From Pseudomonadota bacterium (GTDB lineage Bacteria; Pseudomonadota; Alphaproteobacteria; Rhizobiales; Xanthobacteraceae): a stretch of 29,064 nt of DNA. A model generated the notes under the pieces. That model worked only from the letters and a program-made list of their open reading frames with translations. It was not told the origin of the DNA and did no database searches. Shown piece by piece: positions 22,954 through 29,064 of this stretch. The stretch is taken from positions 1 through 29,064 of the forward strand of contig JAEZMI010000423.1 in assembly GCA_023414975.1 (NCBI GenBank), given 5' to 3'. The first letter of the stretch is position 1. Each line of letters begins with the position of its first letter. Position numbers and translations under genes: made by a program.

Positions 22954-22973
22954 AGCCGGCTTGCATCCTGACA

Positions 22974-23001
22974 AAAAGGGCGCCTCGAAGGGCGCCCTTT
23001 T
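22974..23001. terminator. Strong bidirectional intrinsic terminator
   Basis: AAAAGGGCGCC (22974-22984), a 6-base loop, then GGCGCCCTTTT (22991-23001) form a perfect 11-bp stem, with further T-rich bases on the plus side and AAAA on the other. It lies between the end of the frameshifted membrane gene (22953) and the ahcY stop (23036), so it can serve both. Confidence 0.88.
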
Positions 23002-23035
23002 CCTTTTCCCGCACGCGCCCTTCTGAAGGCGGCTT

Positions 23036-24442
23036 TCAGTACCGGTAGTGATCCGGCTTGAAGGGGCCCTGAACGGGCACGCCGATATAGTCGGCCTGCT
23101 CGGGGCGCAGCTTGGTGAGCTTCACGCCGAGCTTGTCGAGGTGAAGGGCGGCGACCTTTTCGTCCAGCACCTTCGGCAGGGTGTAGACCTTCTTCTCGTA
23201 CTTGCCCGGATTGGCCCAGAGTTCGATCTGCGCCAGCGTCTGGTTGGAGAAGGAGGACGACATGACGAAGGACGGATGGCCCATGGCGTTGCCAAGGTTC
23301 ACCAGACGGCCTTCCGACAGCAGGATGATGCGGTTACCGCCCGGGAATTCGATCTCGTCGACCTGCGGCTTGATGTTGGTCCACTTGAAGTTCTTGAGAC
23401 CCGCGACCTGAATCTCATTGTCGAAGTGGCCGATGTTGCACACGATCGCCCGGTCCTTCATCTGCCGCATGTGATCGACGGTGATGATGTCGCGGTTGCC
23501 GGTGGCGGTGACATAGATGTCGGCGCGGGTGAAGGCGTCCTCGATGGTCGCCACCTCATAGCCTTCCATCGACGCCTGGAGAGCGCAGATCGGATCGACT
23601 TCGGAAACGATGACGCGCGCGCCGGCCTGGCGCAGCGAGGCGGCCGAGCCCTTGCCGACATCGCCGAAGCCGGCGACGAACGCGACCTTGCCGGCCAGCA
23701 TCACGTCGGTGCCGCGGCGGATGGCATCCACCAGCGACTCGCGGCAACCATAGAGGTTGTCGAACTTCGACTTGGTGACGCTGTCGTTCACATTGATCGC
23801 CGGGAACAGCAGCTTGCCCTGCTCGGCCAGCTTGTAGAGGCGGTGCACGCCCGTGGTGGTCTCTTCCGAGACACCCTTGATCGACTTCGCCACCTCGGCG
23901 AACCAGCCCTTCGGCTTTTCGGCCAGCAGCTTCTTGATGAGGGCGAAGAAGATCACCTCTTCCTCGGACTCCGCCTTGTCGAGGAAGTCGGTGTCGCCAT
24001 TCTCGGCGCGCAGGCCGTGAAGCACCAGCATGGTGGCGTCGCCGCCATCGTCGAGGATCATGTTAGGAACGCCGCCGCCATGCCAATCGAACAGCTTGGC
24101 GGTGAAGTCCCAGTACTCGACCAGCGTCTCGCCCTTGAAGGCGAAGACCGGCGTGCCGGCGGCGGCGATGGCGGCGGCAGCGTGGTCCTGGGTGGAGAAG
24201 ATGTTGCACGAGACCCAGCGCACATCCGCGCCGAGCGCCTTCAGCGTCTCGATCAGCACGGCGGTCTGGATGGTCATGTGCAGGGAGCCGGCGATGCGGG
24301 CGCCCTTGAGCGGCTGCGACGGGCCGTACTCCGCGCGGATGGCCATGAGGCCCGGCATCTCGGTCTCGGCGAGCTCGATTTCCTTGCGGCCGAAATCGGC
24401 GAGGCTGATGTCCTTGACGATGTAGTCGTTGGCGGGGGCCAT
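23036..24442 (-). CDS. ahcY: Adenosylhomocysteinase
   Basis: A 468-residue S-adenosylhomocysteine hydrolase, which splits SAH into adenosine and homocysteine in the methyl cycle. NDYIVKDISLADFGRKEIEL is the N-terminal family start; SLHMTIQTAVLIETL and CNIFSTQDHAAAAI line the substrate site; DDGGDAT at 131-137; GFGDVGKG at 258-265 binds NAD+; NIGHFDNEI and the C-terminal PDHYRY are diagnostic. It carries the ~40-residue insertion (about 150-190) typical of bacterial and plant forms. ATG 24442 has AGGAAGAG 5-10 bases upstream. It follows the PTS genes at 174 bases, with its own palindromic operator, so it is probably transcribed separately. Confidence 0.98.
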   Translation of the reverse strand: MAPANDYIVKDISLADFGRKEIELAETEMPGLMAIRAEYGPSQPLKGARIAGSLHMTIQTAVLIETLKALGADVRWVSCNIFSTQDHAAAAIAAAGTPVFAFKGETLVEYWDFTAKLFDWHGGGVPNMILDDGGDATMLVLHGLRAENGDTDFLDKAESEEEVIFFALIKKLLAEKPKGWFAEVAKSIKGVSEETTTGVHRLYKLAEQGKLLFPAINVNDSVTKSKFDNLYGCRESLVDAIRRGTDVMLAGKVAFVAGFGDVGKGSAASLRQAGARVIVSEVDPICALQASMEGYEVATIEDAFTRADIYVTATGNRDIITVDHMRQMKDRAIVCNIGHFDNEIQVAGLKNFKWTNIKPQVDEIEFPGGNRIILLSEGRLVNLGNAMGHPSFVMSSSFSNQTLAQIELWANPGKYEKKVYTLPKVLDEKVAALHLDKLGVKLTKLRPEQADYIGVPVQGPFKPDHYRY

Positions 24443-24522
24443 GAAGCTCTTCCTAACGGTGGCAGACGTGTGGGCGGGTTTCGCGACGCGTTTACCAGCT
24501 GGAGCCCGGCGTGGCAATAACG

Positions 24523-24542
24523 ATATAAAGATGTCTTTATGT
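24523..24542 (-). promoter_or_regulatory. Palindromic operator upstream of ahcY
   Basis: ATAAAG-ATGT-CTTTAT (24525-24540) is a perfect 6+4+6 palindrome, nearly symmetric for two more bases on each side, and AT-rich in a GC-rich region. It lies 80-100 bases upstream of ahcY. ArsR-family regulators of SAH/methionine metabolism (SahR and relatives) are known to bind short AT-rich palindromes upstream of ahcY; the exact consensus is from memory. Confidence 0.6.
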
Positions 24543-24616
24543 CAGTCGTCGGCTGATTGAGTCCGAAGCGGCCGGCGCGATCCCGTCACCGCGCGCGGAA
24601 TTCGCGCCCGCGGCGA

Positions 24617-24904
24617 CTATTCCTCTTCGCCGAAACGGTCGGCGATCAGCGCGGTCAGCGCGTCGAGCACGGCCTGCGCCTCACGGCCGGAGGCGGAGAC
24701 CTCGATGGAGGTGCCGGGCGCAGCGGCCAGCATCATCAGTCCCATGATGGAGGTGCCGCCCACCGTCTCGCCGCAGCGCGTCACGCGCACATCGGCGTCG
24801 AAGCGCTCCACCGTCTGGACGAACTTCGCCGAGGCGCGGGCATGCAGGCCGCGCTTGTTGACGATGGCGAGCTCGCGCGTGAGGGCGACCGAGGTGTCCA
24901 TCAT
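24617..24904 (-). CDS. ptsH: HPr-family phosphocarrier protein
   Basis: A 95-residue HPr of the regulatory phosphotransferase system. NKRGLHARASAKFV (16-29) presents His21, the residue phosphorylated by enzyme I; GTSIMGLMMLAA (50-61) presents Ser52, the target of HPr kinase. Both sites are intact, so the protein can join both phosphorylation circuits. Its ATG overlaps the stop of the EIIA gene (ATGA), giving translational coupling. No sugar permease gene or enzyme I gene is in the window, consistent with the incomplete, regulatory PTS of Rhizobiales. Confidence 0.95.
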   Translation of the reverse strand: MMDTSVALTRELAIVNKRGLHARASAKFVQTVERFDADVRVTRCGETVGGTSIMGLMMLAAAPGTSIEVSASGREAQAVLDALTALIADRFGEEE

Positions 24905-25302
24905 TTGCCCGCGAGCACCCGGCTGGCGATGTTGATGTATTTGCGTCCGGCGTCCTGCGCCTGCACCACCGCCTCGGCCATGGGCACCTCGCCGCGCACG
25001 GTGGCGAGCTTGACCAGCATGGGCAGATTAATGCCGGCGACCACCTCGATATCGGGTGAGGTCATGACGGAGATGGCAAGGTTGGAGGGAGTGCCGCCGA
25101 ACATGTCGGTGAGGATGACCACGCCGCCGCCGCTGTTCACCGCCGCCACGGCCTCGACGATGTCCTGCCGGCGCCGCTCGATGTCGTCGTCGGGGCCGAT
25201 GGTGATCGTCTCCAGATGCGACTGGGGGCCCATGACGTGTTCAAGCGCTGAACGGAATTCGCTGGCCAGGCGTCCGTGCGTTACGAGTACGAGACCTATC
25301 AT
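24901..25302 (-). CDS. manX: PTS EIIA component, mannose (ManX-like) family
   Basis: A 133-residue single-domain EIIA. MIGLVLVTHGRLASEF places the phosphorylatable His at residue 9; VVILTDMFGGTPSNLA (61-76) is the second conserved loop; GINLPMLVKL follows. No IIB domain is fused and no EIIC/EIID partner is nearby, so it is a signalling EIIA that accepts phosphate from HPr rather than a transporter part. GGAG lies about 6 bases before ATG 25302. It overlaps ptsH by 4 bases and follows hprK by 164 bases. The symbol follows common usage in rhizobia. Confidence 0.93.
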   Translation of the reverse strand: MIGLVLVTHGRLASEFRSALEHVMGPQSHLETITIGPDDDIERRRQDIVEAVAAVNSGGGVVILTDMFGGTPSNLAISVMTSPDIEVVAGINLPMLVKLATVRGEVPMAEAVVQAQDAGRKYINIASRVLAGK

Positions 25303-25466
25303 TCTGCTCCGCCGGGCCCGCCTACGGCACGAGTGCATGTCCGCGCGGGGCTTCCGAATGATGAATTCAGAAGCACCCTATCTCATGGGGCGCTCATCAT
25401 CGTTGCAGCGCACACGAATGGCAAGGGCGTATGGTCAGAAAGTCGAACTATGCGATGCCGATGGGC

Positions 25467-25922
25467 CTAGCCGGCCGGATCGCCGGTAACGAGGCACGCA
25501 AGGACCTGCTGCACCGGGTCGCCGCCCGCCAGAATAGGCAGGCGCGCGACTTCGATACCGCACAACACACAGCGGCAGGCCTCTCGACTTGGGAGACGCG
25601 CAGCGTCATCTGCCTGAAGATCGACCACGAGGCGAACCGGCACGTCGGCCAGATGCGGCAAGCGGCGAGGGCCGACGCCGCGGATCTCGATCAGGCCGGC
25701 GAGAGCCTGCGGCGCGGCCGCCCTAACCTCGCCCCCGCGCGCGGACAGGTGCACCCGGTCATCGGCAACGAGATGCACGGGCGGCACGAGCCCGGCGCCT
25801 CCGGCCAGAATGAGCGCGAAGGAAAGATGCGACTTTCCGGAGCCGGAAGGGCCGCGAATGAGCACGCCCTGCCCGCCAATGCTGACGCAGGAGGCGTGGA
25901 CGCTCGGCGCTTCCATGGTCAC
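25467..25922 (-). CDS. hprK: HPr kinase/phosphorylase, short alphaproteobacterial form
   Basis: A 151-residue protein consisting of only the C-terminal catalytic domain; Firmicute HprK is about twice as long. Walker A GPSGSGKS is at 24-31; the acidic pair in VADDRV is Asp54/Asp55; EIRGVG at 79-84 is the HprK signature loop. It should phosphorylate Ser52 of the HPr encoded two genes downstream. GTG 25922 overlaps the chvG stop by 4 bases; ATG 25916 is an equally possible start. Loss of the N-terminal domain is usual in this lineage. The coupling to chvG-chvI supports a joint role in metabolic and envelope signalling. Confidence 0.93.
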   Translation of the reverse strand: MTMEAPSVHASCVSIGGQGVLIRGPSGSGKSHLSFALILAGGAGLVPPVHLVADDRVHLSARGGEVRAAAPQALAGLIEIRGVGPRRLPHLADVPVRLVVDLQADDAARLPSREACRCVLCGIEVARLPILAGGDPVQQVLACLVTGDPAG

Positions 25923-27895
25923 GCCGCGGGCAGGCGCACGACGAAGCGCGCACCGCCCGGCTTCGTCGCGGCGGATTTGGGTGCGCCCTCGTCCTCGTCG
26001 AGCGGAAGGGAATCCGGCCTGGGCACATCCTTCCTGGACAGTTCCGCCCTGGCCGAATCCGCCTTCGCCGGATCATCCTTCGCCGGGTCATCCTTCGCCT
26101 TGCGCCCGCGGCTCTTCGGCTTGCTCTTGGCCTCGCCGGCCATCGCGGGCCGGTTCTCCGCCCAGATGCGGCCGCCATGGGCCTCGACGATCTGCTTGGA
26201 GATGGAAAGGCCGAGGCCGGAATTCTGTCCGAACCCCTGCTCCTCCGGACGGTCGGTGTAAAAGCGCTCGAAGATGCGGCCCAGCGCATGTTGCGGGATG
26301 CCCGGCCCGTCATCGTCGACGATGATCTCGACCGCATCTCTCAGACGTCTGCAAATCACCCGCACCTCCCCGCCCTGGGGCGAGAAGGAGCGGGCATTGT
26401 CAATGAGATTGTTGATGACCTGACCAAGGCGGGAATCATGGCCGAGCACGACGAAGCCGGCGGAAACCCCCGGCGCCTGCTCGAAAGCAAGCTTCACGCT
26501 GACACCGTCGCCGCGCACCACATCGTTGTGAACGCTCGTCACCGCCGTCAAAAGGCGCGTCAGATCGACCGGCTCCGCCTCCTGCCGCTGCAGTTCGGCG
26601 TCGAGGCGGGACGCATCGGAAATGTCGGTAATGAGCCTGTCGAGGCGCTTCACATCGTGCTGGATGACCTCCAGCAGCCGCGCGCGCGAGGTATCGGTCT
26701 TTGCGAGCGGCAGGGTCTCCACCGCCGAACGCAGCGAGGTCAGCGGATTCTTCAACTCATGCGACACATCGGCCGCGAAACTCTCGATCGCCTCGATGCG
26801 GGAATAGAGCGCGTCCGTCATGTCGCGCAGCGCCCCGGACAGATGGCCGATCTCGTCCGAACGGCGGGTGAAGTCCGGAATCTCGACGCGCGAGCGGGTG
26901 CGACGCCGCACCCGCTCGGCCGCATCCGCCAGCTTGCGCACCGGGCCGGCTATGGTGCTGGCGAGCAGGAGCGACACCACCACCATGACCGCCATGGCGA
27001 CGAGGAAGACGCGGACGATGACGAGCCGTTCGGCCGCGACCGCCTCGTCGATCTCTCCGCCCTGGGTGGAGAGAAGCAGCACGCCGAGAATGGCGCGGAA
27101 ACGCTGGACCGGGACAGCGACCGAGACGATCACCTGACCGCGATCATTCACCTGCACCGTGCTGGATTTCTGGCCCTGAAGGGCCGCCACAACGGCGGGA
27201 TACCCCTTGCCGTTGTTCGGCCCGAGCTCCTTGTAGAGGGGGAGGTCACCCCGCTCGAACCACATCTTGAAGCTGTTCCATCCCCGCTCCATCCAGTTCG
27301 GCTTCGGCGCGTTCGGCGCCGACATCTCGAAGCGCAGGATCTCGCCTCGGGAATAGAGCGAGCGCGAGTCGACGAGCAGCGAGCCGTCGCGGTCGTAGAT
27401 GCGCGCGCGCGTGCCGGTCGGCTCGACGAGGCGCTTGAGCACGGGCGCGACACGCTCGGGATTGATGGGGAATTCGAGGGGCGCGAAGCCTTCCTCTCCC
27501 GGACCGTAGCTTTCGCCGGCCTGTAATTCCAGCAGGCGCTCGGGGTCGATAGTGATGGCGTTGGTTTCCACCTGGGCGGAGGCGGCGATGGCGCCGGCGA
27601 TGATCTCGCCCTGCACCAGAAGGCTCTGCACCCGCGCATCGATCAGCCCGGCGCGAAATTCCGACAGATAGAGGATGCCCGAGACCAGCGCGGCCATGCC
27701 GGCGAGGTTGAGCAGGACGATGCGGCGGGTGAGGCTCGAAAAGCTCTTGAAGGCGACGAAATTGCGCAGGCGCCCGAAAGCGCCGATGAGCCCGGCGAGC
27801 CGCCCCGTCTTCGGTGCATCCTCGTCCGGTCCGTCGAAGCCGTCGCGCGGATCCCCGTCCTCAGCCAGCGGCCGGTTGGATGCCGGATCGAGCAA
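25919..27895 (-). CDS. chvG: ChvG (ExoS/BvrS) sensor histidine kinase
   Basis: A 658-residue membrane kinase. Helices at about 57-78 and 292-314 flank a ~210-residue periplasmic sensor; HAMP follows (AGPVRKLADAAERVRR). H-box SFAADVSHELKNPLTSLRS has phospho-acceptor His379; N-box NNLIDNARSFS near 495; G1 DDDGPGIP near 527; G2 GLGLSIS near 560. Orthologues sense acid or envelope stress, with ExoR as inhibitor in Sinorhizobium. A charged, Lys/Asp/Ala/Pro-rich insertion of about 60 residues (587-647) splits the last G-box region from the terminal strand GGARFVVRLP. The start is TTG 27895, 7 bases after the chvI stop, with GGAG 10 bases upstream. It overlaps hprK by 4 bases. Confidence 0.95.
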   Translation of the reverse strand: MLDPASNRPLAEDGDPRDGFDGPDEDAPKTGRLAGLIGAFGRLRNFVAFKSFSSLTRRIVLLNLAGMAALVSGILYLSEFRAGLIDARVQSLLVQGEIIAGAIAASAQVETNAITIDPERLLELQAGESYGPGEEGFAPLEFPINPERVAPVLKRLVEPTGTRARIYDRDGSLLVDSRSLYSRGEILRFEMSAPNAPKPNWMERGWNSFKMWFERGDLPLYKELGPNNGKGYPAVVAALQGQKSSTVQVNDRGQVIVSVAVPVQRFRAILGVLLLSTQGGEIDEAVAAERLVIVRVFLVAMAVMVVVSLLLASTIAGPVRKLADAAERVRRRTRSRVEIPDFTRRSDEIGHLSGALRDMTDALYSRIEAIESFAADVSHELKNPLTSLRSAVETLPLAKTDTSRARLLEVIQHDVKRLDRLITDISDASRLDAELQRQEAEPVDLTRLLTAVTSVHNDVVRGDGVSVKLAFEQAPGVSAGFVVLGHDSRLGQVINNLIDNARSFSPQGGEVRVICRRLRDAVEIIVDDDGPGIPQHALGRIFERFYTDRPEEQGFGQNSGLGLSISKQIVEAHGGRIWAENRPAMAGEAKSKPKSRGRKAKDDPAKDDPAKADSARAELSRKDVPRPDSLPLDEDEGAPKSAATKPGGARFVVRLPAA

Positions 27896-27902
27896 GAAGC
27901 CG

Positions 27903-28601
27903 CTACTCCTTGAAGCGGTAGCCGACGCCGTAGAGCGTCTCGATCATCTCGAAATTGTCGTCGACGACCTTGAACTTCTTGCGCAGCCGCTTGATGTGGC
28001 TGTCGATGGTGCGGTCATCGACATAGACCTGGTCGTCATAGGCCGCATCCATCAGGGCGTTACGGCTCTTGACCACGCCGGGGCGGGTGGCCAGCGCCTG
28101 CAGGATCAGGAATTCAGTGACGGTGAGCGTCACATTCTCGCCCTTCCACGTGCAGGTGTGGCGCTCGGGATCCATGCGCAATTGGCCGCGCTCCAGAACC
28201 TTCGCGCTGTCGGTCTCGCGCGGCAGCGTGCCATCCTTCGGCGAGACTCGGCGCAGCACGGCCTTCACCCGCTCGACCAGCAGCCGCTGCGAGAAGGGCT
28301 TCTTGATGAAATCGTCGGCGCCCATCTTCAGGCCGAACAGTTCGTCGATCTCATCATCCTTGGAGGTGAGGAAGATCACCGGCATGTCGCTCTTCTGGCG
28401 CAGGCGCCGCAGCAGCTCCATGCCGTCCATGCGCGGCATCTTGATATCGAAGATGGCGAGATCGGGCGGGCTGGTCTTGAAGCCATCCAGCGCCGTCGCA
28501 CCGTCCGTGTAGGTCTGGATACGGTAGCCTTCCGATTCCAGTGCAATCGACACGGAGGTGAGGATGTTGCGATCGTCGTCGACGAGAGCGATGGTCGGCA
28601 T
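27903..28601 (-). CDS. chvI: ChvI (BvrR) response regulator, OmpR type
   Basis: A 232-residue regulator. Receiver domain: acidic pocket DDD at 8-10, phospho-acceptor Asp52 in AIFDIKMPRMDG, Thr79 and Lys101 in the switch positions. Winged-helix DNA-binding domain from about 135 to the end, with LTVTEFLILQALATRPGVVK, VDDRTIDSHIKRLRKKF and TLYGVGYRFKE. Very close in pattern to rhizobial ChvI/BvrR. AGGAAA lies 9-10 bases upstream of ATG 28601. First gene of the chvI-chvG-hprK-manX-ptsH cluster. In many rhizobia pckA is the divergent neighbour; here it is a HugZ-like gene. Confidence 0.97.
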   Translation of the reverse strand: MPTIALVDDDRNILTSVSIALESEGYRIQTYTDGATALDGFKTSPPDLAIFDIKMPRMDGMELLRRLRQKSDMPVIFLTSKDDEIDELFGLKMGADDFIKKPFSQRLLVERVKAVLRRVSPKDGTLPRETDSAKVLERGQLRMDPERHTCTWKGENVTLTVTEFLILQALATRPGVVKSRNALMDAAYDDQVYVDDRTIDSHIKRLRKKFKVVDDNFEMIETLYGVGYRFKE

Positions 28602-28661
28602 CTGGACACTTTCCTGTTCGGCGGCGGTATGGCGCAGCCTGCGGTGAACCGTGCGGCCGTG

Positions 28662-28690
28662 GCCATAATGTGACAGGCAAACCGATTCAA
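28662..28690 (-). promoter_or_regulatory. Possible chvI promoter
   Basis: On the minus strand TTGAAT (28690-28685) and TATGGC (28667-28662) are separated by exactly 17 bases. The leader to ATG 28601 would be about 55 bases. Confidence 0.4.
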
Positions 28691-28856
28691 CAGAAATAGC
28701 GCGTTTCCGCCGACATATCCAATCGGCACCTCCGATGGCGAGCGTCGGCCGCGCGGGAGTGGCTTGACCGGTGACGAACGCAGGGCGCACGACTAGGCCG
28801 CTTGCGCATCGTCTTCGCGCCAAGACGCGTTCGCTTCTCCAGATCAGGAGCCGTTC

Positions 28857-29064
28857 ATGCCCGCCACATCGGCCTCCCGCTCCGGCCCACCGCCTGCCGC
28901 CGAACCGTTCGATGCGCCCGCCGCCGCCCGGCGGCTCATGCGCGAGGCGCGGCTGGGGGCGCTGGCGACGATCGACGCCGGCGGTGGCCCCTATGCGTCG
29001 CTGGTGCAGGTCGCCACCCTGCCCGACGGCACCCCTCTTCCCCTCCTCTCGGATCTCGCACGGC
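28857..29064 (+). CDS. HugZ/pyridoxamine 5'-phosphate oxidase-like protein (partial, N-terminus only)
   Basis: The first 69 codons of a gene that runs off the window. After a Pro/Ala/Ser-rich leader (1-21), DAPAAARRLMREARLGALATID and GGPYASLVQVATLPDGTPL match the start of the HugZ-type split-barrel flavin/heme-binding fold (the 'pyridoxamine 5'-phosphate oxidase family'). AGGAG lies 7 bases before ATG 28857. HugZ relatives bind or degrade heme in iron uptake, but the heme-ligating C-terminus is outside the window, so that function is not shown. Divergent from chvI. Confidence 0.8.
   Translation, partial: MPATSASRSGPPPAAEPFDAPAAARRLMREARLGALATIDAGGGPYASLVQVATLPDGTPLPLLSDLAR

Noticed and set aside
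23048..24520. A 490-codon plus-strand frame opposite ahcY
   Set aside because: ahcY on the minus strand is unmistakable; the antisense product is low-complexity His/Asp/Arg-rich sequence.
24443..24616. SAH or SAM riboswitch in the ahcY leader
   Set aside because: I could not fit any conserved riboswitch core to the ~80-base leader, and the palindrome explains control better. A covariance-model search would settle it.
1..29064. tRNA or rRNA genes, CRISPR arrays, insertion sequences, integration sites
   Set aside because: No cloverleaf-like or TψC-loop sequence, no regularly spaced repeats, and no transposase, integrase or terminal inverted repeats were seen on either strand by eye.

Overview
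The window reads as a chromosomal segment of a high-GC alphaproteobacterium, most likely order Hyphomicrobiales (Rhizobiales) and perhaps near Xanthobacteraceae. The best evidence is the right end, where chvI, chvG, a truncated hprK, an EIIA(Man)-like gene and an HPr gene run in one direction toward ahcY. That order is characteristic of this order of bacteria. An alphaproteobacterial-type LexA box (GAAC-N7-GAAC), an ExoD protein and a DUF983 protein agree with it. The family-level guess is inference. I saw no rRNA, tRNA, CRISPR array, insertion sequence, integrase or phage gene. Genes are densely packed and no gene-free stretch exceeds about 260 bases.

Layout. 1-3.3 kb: a PA0069-type radical SAM protein (cut by the window edge) behind a LexA box, diverging from a small degenerate glycosyltransferase; then, on the minus strand, a YpfJ-type zinc peptidase followed by moaB. 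3.3-6.7 kb: a minus-strand pair of ring-cleaving dioxygenase and esterase resembling mhqE-mhqD, a divergent LysR regulator with a repeated operator over its promoter, and a convergent OhrR-type MarR regulator. 6.7-9.6 kb: a SorC-type sugar-responsive regulator followed by a Rossmann/SAF oxidoreductase, then a small unknown gene. 9.7-14.5 kb: an overlapping minus-strand operon of GT2 (GtrB-like), a GT-C membrane glycosyltransferase and GtrA, diverging from a YdjC/HpnK deacetylase that converges on a DUF983 gene. 14.5-17.3 kb: a short unknown protein, ExoD, a 30-residue membrane peptide and a YegD-like Hsp70. 17.5-20.8 kb: a diguanylate cyclase with a duplicated sensor domain, a VOC protein, ferredoxin-NADP reductase and a small membrane protein. 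20.9-23.0 kb: a PAT-like acetyltransferase and a frameshifted membrane protein ending at a strong terminator. 23.0-28.6 kb: ahcY and the PTS/ChvGI cluster. 28.86 kb to the end: the start of a HugZ-like flavin-binding protein.

How the genes work together. ChvG-ChvI is an envelope and acid stress two-component system, physically coupled to the regulatory PTS (HprK, EIIA, HPr). The gtr-like operon should flip a polyprenol-linked sugar and transfer it to a cell-surface glycan. The dioxygenase-esterase pair, the LysR and the OhrR-like regulator form a small island devoted to quinone or peroxide stress. No single unmistakable new system stands out. The points most worth a second look are the LexA-controlled, apparently leaderless radical SAM gene, the frameshifted multi-membrane protein, the 30-residue membrane peptide, the duplicated sensor in the diguanylate cyclase, the insertion in ChvG, and the regulatory repeats at 5.1, 7.86 and 24.5 kb.
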